Positions 1 to 9,118 of a stretch of 64,000 nucleotides of DNA are shown here, piece after piece. The DNA lies in contig JANCMB010000001.1 of NCBI GenBank assembly GCA_031317595.1, positions 1,296,971 to 1,360,970 of the forward strand, in the 5' to 3' direction. Under the pieces are notes generated by a model that saw only the letters and a program-made list of their open reading frames with translations, had not been told where the DNA came from and did not search any database. Made by a program: the position numbers and the translations under genes. The first letter of the stretch is position 1. The number at the start of each line of letters is the position of its first letter. The stretch comes from Glutamicibacter sp. PS. Its GTDB lineage: Bacteria > Actinomycetota > Actinomycetes > Actinomycetales > Micrococcaceae.

Positions 1-1514
1 ATCACACAGGTGGCCAGTTCCTGATTGGTCATCTGGAAGCAGCCATCCCCGTCAATGGCCCAGACCACGCGGTCTGGCTGGGCGACCTTGGCACCCATGG
101 CGGCGGGTACCGAGTAGCCCATGGTTCCCAGACCGGCCGAATTGAGCCAGGAGCGGGGACGTTCGTACTTCACGAACTGTGCCGCCCACATCTGGTGCTG
201 GCCCACGCCGGCCACATAAACGCCCTCCGGGCCGGTGAGTTCACCGATCCGCTGAATCACGTTCTGCGGAGCCGAGAGACCGTCCTGGGTATCGGTGTAG
301 CCGATCGGGTAGGTTTCGCGCAGACGGTTCAGCAAATCCCACCAGCTGGACAGGTCCTGCGGTGCTTCGGCAGCAAAGCGGGAGGTGCAGGCTTCCTGTA
401 GCTGCGGGATGATCTCGTCCAGCGAGCCCACGATCGGCACATCGGCAGTGCGGTTCTTGGAGATTTCGGCCGGATCGATATCGGCGTGGATCACCTTCGC
501 GTTGGGAGCGAAGGAGGAGAGCACACCGGTGACTCGGTCATCGAAACGCGCACCCAGGGTGATCAGCAGGTCGGCCTGCTGCAGCGCGGTAACCGCCGAA
601 ACGGCACCGTGCATACCGGGCATACCCATGTGCTGGGGGTGTGAGTCCGGGAATGCGCCGCGGGCGGTCAGCGTGGTGACTACCGGCGCATTGATGAACT
701 CGGCGAATTCCTTGAGCTGCTCATGCGCGTCGGCCTTGATGACGCCGCCGCCCACGTAGAGTACCGGGCGGGTTGCGCCGGCAATCAGCTTAGCGGCCTC
801 GCGCAGCTGTTTGTTGTGCCCCTTGGTCACCACGCGGTAACCGGGCAGTTCCACCTTGGGCGGCCAGGAGAATTCCATCTCGGAGACCTGGGCGTCCTTG
901 GTGATATCCACCAAGACCGGACCGGGACGACCGGTCTGGGCCAGGTAGAAGGCACTAGCCAACACTCGCGGGATGTCCTGCGGGTTGGTGACTAGGAAAG
1001 CGTGCTTGGTGATCGGCATCGTGATGCCCACGATGTCCGCTTCTTGGAAGGCGTCAGTGCCAATGAAGGCGCTGTTGACCTGTCCGGTGATGGCCACCAT
1101 CGGTACCGAGTCCATATGGGCATCGGCAATGGCGGTGACCAGGTTCGTTGCGCCCGGGCCGGAGGTAGCGATGCAGACGCCTACTTCCCCACTAACCATT
1201 GCGTAACCCTGTGCGGCGTGGCCGGCACCCTGTTCATGGCGCACCAAGACGTGGTTGAGCTTGGTGGAATCCATAAGTGGGTCGTAGGTGGGAAGGATAG
1301 CCCCACCCGGTAACCCAAAGACGTCCTTGACGCCCAATTCTTCCAATGAGCGGACGATGGCTTGTGAGCCGGTCATCCTGGTGGGAGCAACGATATTATT
1401 CGGACCCTGGACGGGGTTCGAGGCTTCCACGACGGAAGAGACAGCAGTAGTACCCTTGCTTCGATTGATGTTCTTGGCAACCGACGCCGGACTGGCAGGT
1501 GTTCCGTTGGTCAT
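1..1514 (-). CDS. ilvB: Acetolactate synthase large subunit (3' end outside window)
   Basis: Catalyses the ThDP-dependent condensation of two pyruvates (or pyruvate plus 2-oxobutyrate), the first common step of branched-chain amino acid synthesis. About 504 codons are visible. The C-terminus, and presumably ilvN and ilvC, lie beyond base 1. The translation has a ~45-residue N-terminal extension, then [25 protein letters not shown], and the ThDP-activating glutamate in [10 protein letters not shown] (E94). Near the cut is [11 protein letters not shown], the ThDP/Mg2+ motif. The ATG at 1514 follows AAGGAAAGGG. Upstream sits a leader peptide and attenuator, so expression is probably controlled by branched-chain aminoacyl-tRNA supply. 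The family assignment is secure. Confidence 0.96.
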   Translation of the reverse strand, partial: MTNGTPASPASVAKNINRSKGTTAVSSVVEASNPVQGPNNIVAPTRMTGSQAIVRSLEELGVKDVFGLPGGAILPTYDPLMDSTKLNHVLVRHEQGAGHAAQGYAMVSGEVGVCIATSGPGATNLVTAIADAHMDSVPMVAITGQVNSAFIGTDAFQEADIVGITMPITKHAFLVTNPQDIPRVLASAFYLAQTGRPGPVLVDITKDAQVSEMEFSWPPKVELPGYRVVTKGHNKQLREAAKLIAGATRPVLYVGGGVIKADAHEQLKEFAEFINAPVVTTLTARGAFPDSHPQHMGMPGMHGAVSAVTALQQADLLITLGARFDDRVTGVLSSFAPNAKVIHADIDPAEISKNRTADVPIVGSLDEIIPQLQEACTSRFAAEAPQDLSSWWDLLNRLRETYPIGYTDTQDGLSAPQNVIQRIGELTGPEGVYVAGVGQHQMWAAQFVKYERPRSWLNSAGLGTMGYSVPAAMGAKVAQPDRVVWAIDGDGCFQMTNQELATCV

Positions 1515-1553
1515 CGGGATCCCTTTCCTTCTGTATCTCTTCAATATGCGCAT

Positions 1554-1595
1554 AAAAAACGCCCCACGGCCGTCAACGCATTGACGGAAGGGGGC
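1554..1595 (-). terminator. ilvB transcription attenuator
   Basis: On the minus strand a GC-rich stem (GCCCC at 1591-1595 pairing with GGGGC at 1561-1565, with an inner stem at 1571-1576/1581-1586 around a 4-nt loop) is followed directly by six U (1554-1559). This is an intrinsic terminator placed 40 nt before the ilvB ATG and after the leader peptide, the expected arrangement for attenuation. Confidence 0.82.
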
Positions 1596-1602
1596 TAGGC
1601 GC

Positions 1603-1672
1603 GTTACCGATGTTCTGCCGTAAGGCAGCTGTCTCAGGCTCCGCGCCCGATAACTAGTAGTACATCCGTAAC
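1603..1672 (-). promoter_or_regulatory. Leader RNA pairing elements (pause stem and long-range stem)
   Basis: Two alternative pairings are visible in the ilvB leader. A small hairpin, CTGCC-4 nt-GGCAG, lies at 1615-1628. The segment at 1603-1613 is complementary, with one mismatch, to 1662-1672, which covers leader codons 4-7. A ribosome on the Val/Leu codons would disrupt the long-range stem and change which downstream structure forms. The pairings are seen directly; their regulatory role is inferred. Confidence 0.55.
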
Positions 1673-1681
1673 TGTTTGCAT
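1634..1681 (-). CDS. ilvB leader peptide (15 aa)
   Basis: A 15-codon reading frame, [15 protein letters not shown], lies between the ilvB promoter and the attenuator hairpin. It contains the consecutive codons Val-Leu-Leu-Val-Ile (GTA CTA CTA GTT ATC), the regulated amino acids of the downstream pathway. Actinobacterial ilvB leaders are known to encode short peptides of this type; this one was recognised from its codons and its position. No strong Shine-Dalgarno sequence is visible. Ribosome stalling on these codons would be the regulatory signal. Confidence 0.8.
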   Translation of the reverse strand: MQTVTDVLLVIGRGA

Positions 1682-1736
1682 AGTCCCAGTCTTGTTCAGC
1701 TCGGCTGAAAGATCAACACAACACGGACCTTGTCTC

Positions 1737-1742
1737 ATTATA
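1737..1742 (-). promoter_or_regulatory. Probable ilvB promoter -10 box
   Basis: The minus strand has a perfect TATAAT at this position, about 55 nt upstream of the leader peptide ATG. No good -35 hexamer sits at 16-18 nt; the region further upstream is occupied by the ilvD-end palindrome. A transcript starting near 1730 would have a leader of about 215 nt. Confidence 0.55.
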
Positions 1743-1753
1743 TGAGACTGGAG

Positions 1754-1791
1754 TCCAATGGGTGGACGCCGCGCGGCGTCCACCCATTGGA
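1754..1791 (-). terminator. 38-bp perfect palindrome after ilvD
   Basis: Two 17-nt arms (TCCAATGGGTGGACGCC and its exact complement) flank GCGC, itself self-complementary, so all 38 bases form one perfect palindrome. It begins 13 nt past the ilvD stop and lacks a clear U tract. It is probably a transcription end or mRNA 3'-stabilising hairpin for ilvD. It also lies immediately upstream of the ilvB -10 box. Confidence 0.65.
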
Positions 1792-1803
1792 ATTCGAGCC
1801 TAT

Positions 1804-3507
1804 TTAGCCGCAGTATGCGCCGGTAGAGGCCGAGTTCACCAGCTTGGCGTACTTCGAAAGCACACCGGAGGTGAACTTCGCCGGCAACGGTTCCCAGCCG
1901 ACCTTGCGGGCTTCGAGCTCCTCGGGATCCACGAGCAGATCGAAGCTACGGGCCTGAATGTCCACGCGGATCTTATCGCCGTCCTTGACGAAGGCGATCG
2001 GACCGCCATCGACGGCCTCGGGGGCCACGTGGCCAATGCACAGGCCGGTGGTTCCGCCGGAGAAGCGACCGTCGGTGAGCAGCAGAACATCCTTGCCCAG
2101 ACCGGCACCCTTGATCGCACCGGTGATGGCGAGCATTTCGCGCATACCCGGACCACCCTTGGGGCCCTCGTAGCGGATGACCACAACGTCACCGGCTTTC
2201 AGCTCACCGTTATCCAGTGCGTCCAAGGCACCCTGTTCGCGCTCGAAGACGCGAGCGGTGCCCTCAAAGACATCGGCGTCGAAGCCGGCGGACTTCACGA
2301 CCGCACCCTCCGGAGCCAGCGAACCATGCAGGATGGTTACACCACCGGTCTTGTGGATCGGGTCGTCCATCGCGCGCAGGATCTTGCCGTCGGGGTCCGG
2401 CGGCGCAATATCGGCCAAGTTCTCGGCCACGGTCTGACCGGTGACGGTCAAGCAGTCACCATGCAGCAGGCCAGCGTCGAGCAGTGCCTTCATGACCACC
2501 GGTACACCGCCGATACGGTCCAGGTCGTTCATCACGTAGCGACCAAAGGGCTTCAGGTCGGCCAGGTGCGGAACCTTATCGCCGATGCGGTTGAAGTCAT
2601 CGAGGGTCAAATCGACCTCGGCCTCGCGGGCAATGGCCAGCAGGTGCAGCACGGCGTTGGTGGAACCACCGAAGGCCATGGTGACGGCAATGGCATTCTC
2701 GAAAGCCTTCTTGGTCATGATGTCGCGGGCACGAATGCCCTTGCGCAGCATGTTGACCACGGCCTCACCGGAACGGTGTGCGAACATATCGCGGCGACGG
2801 TCGGCCGATGGCGGAGCAGCCGAACCGGGCAGGCTCATGCCCAGCGCTTCACCAATGGAGGCCATGGTGTTCGCGGTGTACATACCACCGCAGGCACCTT
2901 CACCCGGGCAGATGGCGCGCTCGATGGCGTCGAGGTCCTTTTCGCTCATCTTGCCCGCGGCGCAAGCGCCGACAGCCTCGAAGGCGTCGATCAGGGTGAC
3001 ATCCTTCTCCGTGCCATCTTCGAGCTTGACCCAGCCGGGCATGATCGATCCGGCGTAGAGGAAGACCGAGGAAAGATTTAGACGCGCGGCCGCCATGAGC
3101 ATACCGGGGAGCGACTTGTCACAGCCGGCCAGCAGGACCGATCCGTCGAGGCGCTCGGCCATCATGACGGTTTCGACCGAGTCGGCGATGACCTCGCGCG
3201 AGACCAGCGAGAAGTGCATGCCTTCGTGGCCCATGGAGATACCGTCGGAAACGGAAATGGTGCCGAACTGCATCGGGAAGCCGCCACCGGAGTGCACGCC
3301 TTCCTTGGCGCCCTGCGCCAGGCGGTTCAGCGAAAGGTTACAAGGGGTGATTTCATTCCACGAGCTGGCGATACCAATCTGTGGTTTGGCGAAATCCTCA
3401 TCGCCCATACCCACGGCGCGCAACATGCCGCGAGCAGGTGCTGCATGGATCCCGTCGGTGACCACGCGGGAGCGTGGTTTGATATCTGGGGTGTTGTCCT
3501 GACTCAT
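1804..3507 (-). CDS. ilvD: Dihydroxy-acid dehydratase
   Basis: Dehydrates 2,3-dihydroxy-isovalerate and the methylvalerate analogue to the 2-oxo acids, the step after ketol-acid reductoisomerase in valine and isoleucine synthesis. The 567-residue protein has the Fe-S cysteine motifs [22 protein letters not shown] and [14 protein letters not shown], and a C-terminal DGRFSGGT. The chosen start ([14 protein letters not shown] at 3507) matches family length. The frame stays open for another ~600 nt upstream, but that stretch runs antisense to the next gene and is not family-like. It lies in the same orientation as ilvB but is separated from it by a large palindrome and a new promoter. Confidence 0.96.
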   Translation of the reverse strand: MSQDNTPDIKPRSRVVTDGIHAAPARGMLRAVGMGDEDFAKPQIGIASSWNEITPCNLSLNRLAQGAKEGVHSGGGFPMQFGTISVSDGISMGHEGMHFSLVSREVIADSVETVMMAERLDGSVLLAGCDKSLPGMLMAAARLNLSSVFLYAGSIMPGWVKLEDGTEKDVTLIDAFEAVGACAAGKMSEKDLDAIERAICPGEGACGGMYTANTMASIGEALGMSLPGSAAPPSADRRRDMFAHRSGEAVVNMLRKGIRARDIMTKKAFENAIAVTMAFGGSTNAVLHLLAIAREAEVDLTLDDFNRIGDKVPHLADLKPFGRYVMNDLDRIGGVPVVMKALLDAGLLHGDCLTVTGQTVAENLADIAPPDPDGKILRAMDDPIHKTGGVTILHGSLAPEGAVVKSAGFDADVFEGTARVFEREQGALDALDNGELKAGDVVVIRYEGPKGGPGMREMLAITGAIKGAGLGKDVLLLTDGRFSGGTTGLCIGHVAPEAVDGGPIAFVKDGDKIRVDIQARSFDLLVDPEELEARKVGWEPLPAKFTSGVLSKYAKLVNSASTGAYCG

Positions 3508-3529
3508 GAAATCGATTCTAGGAGTCAAT

Positions 3530-3593
3530 ATGACCAATCTTTGAACCCATGACGCGACATCGACATATTTCTCGCGTTGAACCCATTGGTCAT
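3530..3593. promoter_or_regulatory. Inverted and direct repeats upstream of ilvD
   Basis: The divergent gap between ilvD and the next gene holds ATGACCAAT (3530-3538) and its exact inverse ATTGGTCAT (3585-3593). It also holds two direct copies of TTGAACCCAT (3541-3550 and 3577-3586). The arrangement looks like an operator for ilvD, for the divergent gene, or for both; no regulator can be named. Confidence 0.4.
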
Positions 3594-3624
3594 TTTGTCT
3601 ACCCCAGCCGGTACAGTGGGATTC

Positions 3625-4086
3625 ATGGACACTAGCCCAGATCAAAATCAGGCCGCGCTGGTGAAGAGTAAGCTTCACGAAGCCTTTGACCAGCAGATCC
3701 CCAACTTTGCTAGCTACAACCTCGTGGCGGCGATCGGCATTGCCGGAAGTGGCGGACTGAAGGTTGTCGGTTATCGTCGACAGCCTGCGGAACTGGTTCT
3801 CGCTCCGGTCAAAACTACCGACCTGAGCGCCTCCGAAGCAGCCATCACCATTAACAACACCAATGTTAATCAGCTGGCCATTGTGAATGACGGCGCCTAT
3901 GAGATCGCCACCTCTACGGGCCGCACCTTCCGATTCAGTATTCCCAAAAGCCCGAGCGTCGATTTGCACCTCGACGACGCAGTGGTCGTCGCAGTGGAAA
4001 TCGAGCAGGCCGATGACGCCGCAGATTTCGCCGACTTCATGGATCACTTCATGAACACGGTTGAGGGGACCGAAAACTTCATCTAA
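3625..4086 (+). CDS. Uncharacterised 153-aa protein
   Basis: The start at 3625 ([16 protein letters not shown]) is chosen over an upstream in-frame start because it follows a purine-rich GTGGGA and gives a sensible soluble protein. The product is acidic toward the C-terminus ([20 protein letters not shown]) and has no signal peptide, membrane segment or recognisable catalytic motif. It faces away from ilvD and ends just before a strong terminator. The even codon use and the terminator support a real gene. Function unknown. Confidence 0.75.
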   Translation: MDTSPDQNQAALVKSKLHEAFDQQIPNFASYNLVAAIGIAGSGGLKVVGYRRQPAELVLAPVKTTDLSASEAAITINNTNVNQLAIVNDGAYEIATSTGRTFRFSIPKSPSVDLHLDDAVVVAVEIEQADDAADFADFMDHFMNTVEGTENFI

Positions 4087-4098
4087 TCGCCGGGCGGT

Positions 4099-4146
4099 AT
4101 AAAGAATGAGCCTCATCCCAGAGTTGGGATGAGGCTCATTCTTTAT
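4099..4146. terminator. Bidirectional terminator hairpin
   Basis: A perfect 22-bp stem with a 4-nt GAGT loop, AT-rich at its base so that both strands end in a U-containing run. It separates the unknown gene at 3625 from the convergent tRNA-Leu gene. Confidence 0.85.
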
Positions 4147-4153
4147 CTTGCGG

Positions 4154-4235
<82 letters not shown>

Positions 4236-4320
4236 TTGCCAACCACTCACCGGGAGCGATCAAGACCTCAACCAGTGTAGCGGAAGGATGGGTGATTACC
4301 GAAATCCGGCTTTCACCGAG

Positions 4321-4809
4321 TTACTTCGTGTCAATTCCTAGGTCACGACGCAGTTTCGCCACGTGCCCGGTGGCACGCACGTTGTACTGCGCCAGAGCGA
4401 CGTTCCCCTCTTCATCTACGACGATGGTGGAGCGGATCAATCCCTCGTAGGTGCGACCATAGTTCTTCTTTTCGCCCCAGGCGGCGTAGGCCTCGGCAAC
4501 GCTGTGGTCTTCATCGGAGAGAAGTGGGAAGTTCAACGACTCGGTGGCGGTGAACTTCTCAAGTTTCTTCTGCGGATCCGGCGAGATACCCAGCACCTGA
4601 TATCCCAGCGACTGCAGGGATTCAATGGAGTCGCGGAAATCACAGGCCTGCTTGGTGCAGCCTGGGGTGGAAGCTGCCGGGTAGAAGTACACAATGACCT
4701 TCTTCCCCCGGTAATCGCTGAGCGAAACAGCGTTACCCTCGGCGTCATTGAGAGTGAACTCTGGAGCCTTATCGCCGGCCGCCAGTCGATCGGTGGTCGT
4801 TGCAGTCAT
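4321..4809 (-). CDS. bcp: Thioredoxin-dependent peroxiredoxin (BCP/PrxQ)
   Basis: Reduces hydrogen peroxide and organic hydroperoxides using thioredoxin. The 162-residue protein is the usual length for the BCP group. It has the AGDKAPEFTL start and the motif YPAASTPGCTKQACDFRD, with peroxidatic Cys51 and the resolving Cys56 five residues on. The standard Thr of PxxxT is replaced by Ser48 but keeps the hydroxyl. It is monocistronic between two tRNA genes. The ATG at 4809 has an AAAGGTAAG purine stretch upstream. Confidence 0.93.
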   Translation of the reverse strand: MTATTTDRLAAGDKAPEFTLNDAEGNAVSLSDYRGKKVIVYFYPAASTPGCTKQACDFRDSIESLQSLGYQVLGISPDPQKKLEKFTATESLNFPLLSDEDHSVAEAYAAWGEKKNYGRTYEGLIRSTIVVDEEGNVALAQYNVRATGHVAKLRRDLGIDTK

Positions 4810-4873
4810 GTTCTTACCTTTCCCGATGCTAGATACGCAAAAACCGACCTGATAAATCAGATCGGTCCCTTGG

Positions 4874-4946
4874 TGCGCCCCCCGGGACTTGAACCCGGAA
4901 CCTAATGATTAAGAGTCATTTGCTCTGCCAATTGAGCTAGAGGCGC
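4874..4946 (-). tRNA. tRNA-Lys (CUU anticodon), copy 1
   Basis: The minus strand begins GCGCCTCTAGCTCAATTGGC, with anticodon loop CTCTTAA (anticodon CTT), T arm GTTCAAGTCC and an acceptor stem GCGCCTC paired with GGGGCGC. CCA is encoded at 4871-4873. An identical gene lies at 6456-6528 in the same orientation. Confidence 0.96.
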
Positions 4947-5294
4947 ATTTACCGCTTGACTAGTCCTTTTTCGAACTCGTCGTTGCGACGTAGATAATCA
5001 TAGACAGAAACCGAGGAAAAACAAAAATCGGGCAACAGCCGACCAAATGTTGTTAAATTTTCCGTAAACAACCTAGTCAAGGAGCATATTCTGCCATTCT
5101 GAGGCCCTGCACCCAAGGGAACTCGTGCGAAATTCATTGGGTGCATTGGGTCACACACTCCCCCGCAGCCGTTCCGGGAGGAGGATTCCGCGTGGACTCG
5201 GTCGTGCACCTGACAGCGTCCGCCTAGGGGTAATCACATACAGTGCTTGAGCCGCTGGTCATGCCGAGCAGGGCCCACGCGTAGGCTGGGTTTC
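4947..5294. other. Intergenic region between tRNA-Lys copy 1 and the next gene
   Basis: About 350 nt with no credible gene. The part nearest the tRNA is AT-rich and probably holds its promoter (minus-strand TTGACT near 5080). An 86-codon minus-strand frame here has no ribosome site or family-like features. Confidence 0.6.
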
Positions 5295-5969
5295 ATGGAC
5301 AGCATGGCGAAGACGACGCCCACAGCACACGAGACTCTAACGATATTGGGTGCCGGCCAGGTGGGCACCGTGATCGCCGGTGCGGCTGTCGATGCCGGCT
5401 ACACCACCTATATCTGCGGCTCGGGAGATGCCGAGGCGATTCGCCACGACCCGCTAGTTGTTGAATCCGGAGCCGTTCCCATCAACGCTGCGGCAGGTAT
5501 CGCGCGCTCTGAGATGGTGCTGCTCGCCGTTCCGTGGCACCGGCATTGCGGTATTGCCCCAGCGCCACTGGCCGGCAAGATCCTCGTTGACGTGATGAAC
5601 TACTGGGCACCGATCGATGGCCACCTCCCCTCACTTGAGCAGCACACCATAAGTAGTAGCGAAATCGTCGCACAGCACTTTGCAGCAGCCCGCGTCGTTA
5701 AAAGCCTCAATCACTTGAGCCAGTACGACCTCGACAACCGCCAATTACCACCCGGCGACCCGGGACGTCGCGGAGTGTGCGTGGCCAGTGATGATGAGGA
5801 CGCAGCGCGGCAGGTCATGCTCCTCGTTGATCGGCTCGGGTTCGATCCGGTGTTCAGTGGCCCGCTGGCTTCCGGTGCTGCCTTTGAGCCGGGCAGTGAG
5901 ATTTTTGCCGAGCGGTACACGGCCCGCCAGCTTCGGGAAGGACTCATCCGCGCGTTAGGACAGCAATAG
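5295..5969 (+). CDS. NAD(P)-binding oxidoreductase (F420-reductase-like Rossmann protein)
   Basis: The 224-residue protein has an N-terminal Rossmann signature (TILGAGQVGTVIAGAAV), then SEMVLLAVPWHRH and a central KILVDVMNYW. This is the order seen in the small single-domain proteins related to NADPH-dependent F420 reductases. Substrate unknown. Start chosen at 5295 (MDSMAKTTP) with an alternative at 5304; upstream AGGCTGGG is a weak ribosome site. It lies, with the convergent gene at 5980, between the two identical tRNA-Lys genes. Confidence 0.8.
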   Translation: MDSMAKTTPTAHETLTILGAGQVGTVIAGAAVDAGYTTYICGSGDAEAIRHDPLVVESGAVPINAAAGIARSEMVLLAVPWHRHCGIAPAPLAGKILVDVMNYWAPIDGHLPSLEQHTISSSEIVAQHFAAARVVKSLNHLSQYDLDNRQLPPGDPGRRGVCVASDDEDAARQVMLLVDRLGFDPVFSGPLASGAAFEPGSEIFAERYTARQLREGLIRALGQQ

Positions 5970-5979
5970 GCCGACGCCA

Positions 5980-6306
5980 CTACTCGCGTAGCTCGTGGCT
6001 TGCCTGGAGAATATTCAGTAACACCTCGACGGTCCACTCGTTATGCGGCGAGGGGCTCTCGTTCTCGAGGCACAGGTGAACCGCCACATCCGCACCGTCA
6101 AACTCTGCCAGTACGGCACGCACTTGCTGACTCACTTCGATGTGGTCGTTGCCGAAGAGCTCGACGTCAAGCAGTGGGTCATTACGGTCGATACGGCTGG
6201 CGATCTCGCTCAACCCAATCTTGAGTAGTCGATGCAGACGCATGAGGGACGCCGCAGATGGAGCCTTACGCACCAAGAGGACGGCTCGATTCGTTGGCTG
6301 GTGCAT
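5980..6306 (-). CDS. Uncharacterised 108-aa protein
   Basis: A strong ribosome site (GGGGAGGGGAAAC) precedes the ATG at 6306, so this internal start is preferred to the longer frame from 6423. The product begins MHQPTNRAVLLVRKAPS and is predicted soluble, with an acidic C-terminal half (ENESPSPHNEWTVEVLLNIL). No domain is recognised. Convergent with the preceding oxidoreductase. Confidence 0.65.
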   Translation of the reverse strand: MHQPTNRAVLLVRKAPSAASLMRLHRLLKIGLSEIASRIDRNDPLLDVELFGNDHIEVSQQVRAVLAEFDGADVAVHLCLENESPSPHNEWTVEVLLNILQASHELRE

Positions 6307-6455
6307 GTTTCCCCTCCCCCACCGTCGAAGTCGGGACGTTGGGCAAGAAGCGAGCTTCAAGTGAACGGCCTTTCCGACGCAGGGCCTGCCGCCAGATATG
6401 CGAAAGGCCCGAATCCGATCCACTGTTGAATCATGATTCGAGCCTTAGTTTATGG

Positions 6456-6528
6456 TGCGCCCCCCGGGACTTGAACCCGGAACCTAATGATTAAGAGTCA
6501 TTTGCTCTGCCAATTGAGCTAGAGGCGC
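6456..6528 (-). tRNA. tRNA-Lys (CUU anticodon), copy 2
   Basis: Identical over the whole tRNA and the encoded CCA (6453-6455) to the gene at 4874-4946; flanking bases differ immediately outside. Same anticodon loop CTCTTAA. Confidence 0.96.
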
Positions 6529-7217
6529 CCGCTGCGATGTTCTAGAAGTTTCCTTCGCGCTTTCGCAACGAGATAAAACTCTACCAGCAATTTTCGGCGA
6601 TGCAAATTCGACCGGAAGGTTTTTCTGGTGAACTGCATTACAGTGTGTGACTAGTGACTTCTCTCGACCGATCACTCGATGGACGTACCGTGCTGCCAGG
6701 CGCGTCGTGACCACGATGTCCGCCCCCCAAACCAATAGCCTTCGAGGCGATAGGCCCACTACCCAATCGCCTCACCGGGCCGGCCTAGCACTGCAGCGCG
6801 AACCGATCGACGCCCGGCTGGAGGATGACGAGATTTCCACGTTCTCGTAATTGGCCAACCCGGCAGAGCTCAACGGTGTGCAGCGAGCTGGTAACAACGC
6901 CAGGCACTGATCCTCCCCACACAACGGTGGCAACATCGAGACTTTCCTGCCTTGCCGGGTAGGCCTGCGCATAACGTAATTACAAGAATGATCGGTCGGA
7001 CGCATCGGCAACAGTATTGTGCGACGAGCCCACTGACAGGCCGGTAATTGCGCCACTTACCCGGCGTTGGAACCCGCAAGCGGCTAAGGGCGTTGGTATC
7101 CTTGACATCTTGACCGCGTGTGAGCCACTGGCTCATGCAGGCCCAGAGGCCGCGGCACAGGCGGTCACCCGTTGACGCCTGCTCACGCAGCCCGCATCCA
7201 AGGAGAAGAACACTACG
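6529..7217. other. 689-nt intergenic region
   Basis: Several short frames occur on both strands, but none has a ribosome site, consistent codon use or a recognisable product. The right end holds the leader of the binding-protein gene at 7218. Nothing else is seen. Confidence 0.55.
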
Positions 7218-9047
7218 GTGCAGCACCAACCCTGGCCCCACGTCTCGCGTCGCGCGCTGATCACCGGCACTCTCTCCGCGCTGGCCCTGACCGCGACCGG
7301 TTGCACCGCTAAGCAACCCGTCGGCCCGAGCCCCACGCCAAGCGCTTCACCGAGCGCCACCCCGCCCCGGGTGCTGCGCCTCGCATCGGCGGCCGACCCG
7401 CTCGGCTTCGACCCGGCCCTGGTTGGCGACACCGACTCCTTCCGCATTACTCGGCAGGTCTACGAGACACTAATCTCCATCGACACGAGCACCGGTGGCC
7501 CCGTGGCCGGGCTGGCCGAAAGCTGGACCGAGAGCGAGGACGGACTCCGTTACACCTTCATCCTGCGCGAAGGAGTGCAGTTTCATGACGGTGAACCACT
7601 GACCGCCAAGGCGGTGGTCGCGAACTTCGAACGCTGGCAGAAGATGAACGCCGAACAGCGTGCCGGATCCGTACAGGGCTTCGATGATGTCTTCCACGTC
7701 TCGGCCAAACTACCGTCGCTGCCCTCGGCCAAGGACATCGAGGCAGACTTCGACAAATCCGGAAACCTCACCGAAGCCGAGAAGGCCAAGTTGCAGCAGC
7801 GGCTCGACCAGCTCAAAAGCATCGAGGCAGCCTTTAAGCACAATTTGTTTACCGGCTCGGGCGACAAGAAATCCGCCAGCTATTTTGAGTCGGTCAAAGC
7901 GACCGGCGATCGCGAAGTCACCCTCACGCTGCGTCGGCGACTGCCGAGCCTGATTGAGGCCCTCACCTTGCCGGGCATGGCGATCGCCTCGCCCAAAGCC
8001 CTGAAGGGTACCGGCACCAAGGCACTGTCGGCCGTACCGGTAGGTACCGGCCCCTACCGGTTGAGCTCCTTCTCCGAGGGAGTGGTGAGCCTCGAGCTCA
8101 ACAAGGACTATTGGAATACCGCACGCGTCGGCGCCAACCCCCAGCATCCCGAACGCGTCGAAGTGGTTTCCATCCCCTCTCCGCATAATCGGCTCAATGC
8201 GCTACTGGCCGAAGAGGTTGACGGCTTCGATATGGTCTCCGTCGATGTTTTGCGCACCCTGGTGCGCCAGGCCAAGGTCGTGGTGCAACGAGACCCCTTC
8301 TCGGTGCTCTATCTGGGGATGAATCACAAGCACAAGTGGCTCGGTAAACCAGCCTTCCGCCACGCCATCGCGCATGCACTGAACAAGGGCCAGCTCGCCG
8401 AGAAACTGTTCATCAGCGGCACCAAGCAGGCCCACACGATCCTGCCGCCCACGCTCTCCATTCCCGACCCGGATGAAGTACTCGGCCATGACGAGGCAAA
8501 GGCCAAAGAACTGCTTAGCGAGCTGAAATACGATGGCGAGCCCATCGAATTCGCCTACCCGCTACGCGTGGCCCGCACCTCGCTGCCGCTGCCCGAACGC
8601 ACCTTTGCCTACATCGCCGAAGATCTGGCCAAGGTCGGCATCGTCATTAAACCGCGCCCCATCGCGTGGTCCGATGACTACCTGGGCACCGTACGCTCGG
8701 AGAAATTCACCGGGCTGCACCTGCTGGGCTTCTCCGGCGGCTATCGCTCCCCGGATGATTTCATCTCGAGCATTCTGGCGCAGAAAAAGTATGAGTTCGG
8801 TTACACCTCCGCACTGCTAGACGCGCAGATTCTGCTCGCTCGATCGCTACCCCAGGGCGAAGAACGCACCACCGCATATCAGCAGATCGTCAACACGCTG
8901 AACCAAGACCTACCGCTGATTCCGCTGGTCTACCCCATCTCTGCCTTGGCCTTCAACCCATCGGTGAGCTACTACCCGTCTTCCCCCGTGTTGAACGAAG
9001 TGTTCGTTGATACGCAGGTGCAGGTGGCGGCACCAAGTAATGGTTGA
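7218..9047 (+). CDS. ABC transporter substrate-binding lipoprotein, peptide/nickel (SBP family 5) type
   Basis: Extracytoplasmic receptor of the oligopeptide-type ABC importers. The 609-residue protein starts with GTG (AAGGAG lies ~12 nt upstream). It carries a Tat-like SRRALI followed by a hydrophobic segment and a lipobox (LTATGC, lipidated Cys29). A Ser/Pro/Thr linker follows. The family pattern is then clear: LRLASAADPLGFDPAL, DGLRYTFILREGVQFHDGEPLTA, AVPVGTGPYRLSS and FRHAIAHALNKGQL. No permease or ATPase gene adjoins it, so its partner complex must be encoded elsewhere. Ligand unknown. Confidence 0.9.
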   Translation: MQHQPWPHVSRRALITGTLSALALTATGCTAKQPVGPSPTPSASPSATPPRVLRLASAADPLGFDPALVGDTDSFRITRQVYETLISIDTSTGGPVAGLAESWTESEDGLRYTFILREGVQFHDGEPLTAKAVVANFERWQKMNAEQRAGSVQGFDDVFHVSAKLPSLPSAKDIEADFDKSGNLTEAEKAKLQQRLDQLKSIEAAFKHNLFTGSGDKKSASYFESVKATGDREVTLTLRRRLPSLIEALTLPGMAIASPKALKGTGTKALSAVPVGTGPYRLSSFSEGVVSLELNKDYWNTARVGANPQHPERVEVVSIPSPHNRLNALLAEEVDGFDMVSVDVLRTLVRQAKVVVQRDPFSVLYLGMNHKHKWLGKPAFRHAIAHALNKGQLAEKLFISGTKQAHTILPPTLSIPDPDEVLGHDEAKAKELLSELKYDGEPIEFAYPLRVARTSLPLPERTFAYIAEDLAKVGIVIKPRPIAWSDDYLGTVRSEKFTGLHLLGFSGGYRSPDDFISSILAQKKYEFGYTSALLDAQILLARSLPQGEERTTAYQQIVNTLNQDLPLIPLVYPISALAFNPSVSYYPSSPVLNEVFVDTQVQVAAPSNG

Positions 9048-9118
9048 CGATTTTCACCCTCTCACGTAGTGGGGATACCCTGAGTTAGAGCAAAGTATCC
9101 CTGTCGATGGAGTTCCTC

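Noticed and set aside
1762-3081. 439-codon plus-strand open frame
   Set aside because: Antisense shadow of ilvD; the translation is Gly/His/Gln-rich with no fold or ribosome site.
3508-4116. Upstream extension of the ilvD frame by ~200 codons
   Set aside because: It runs antisense through the 3625-4086 gene and its terminator; ilvD homologues start at the MSQDN-type methionine.
4949-5209. 86-codon minus-strand frame next to tRNA-Lys
   Set aside because: No ribosome site, odd composition, overlaps the probable tRNA promoter.
6772-7056. 94-codon minus-strand frame in the 689-nt gap
   Set aside because: No ribosome site and no family-like sequence; codon use unlike its neighbours.
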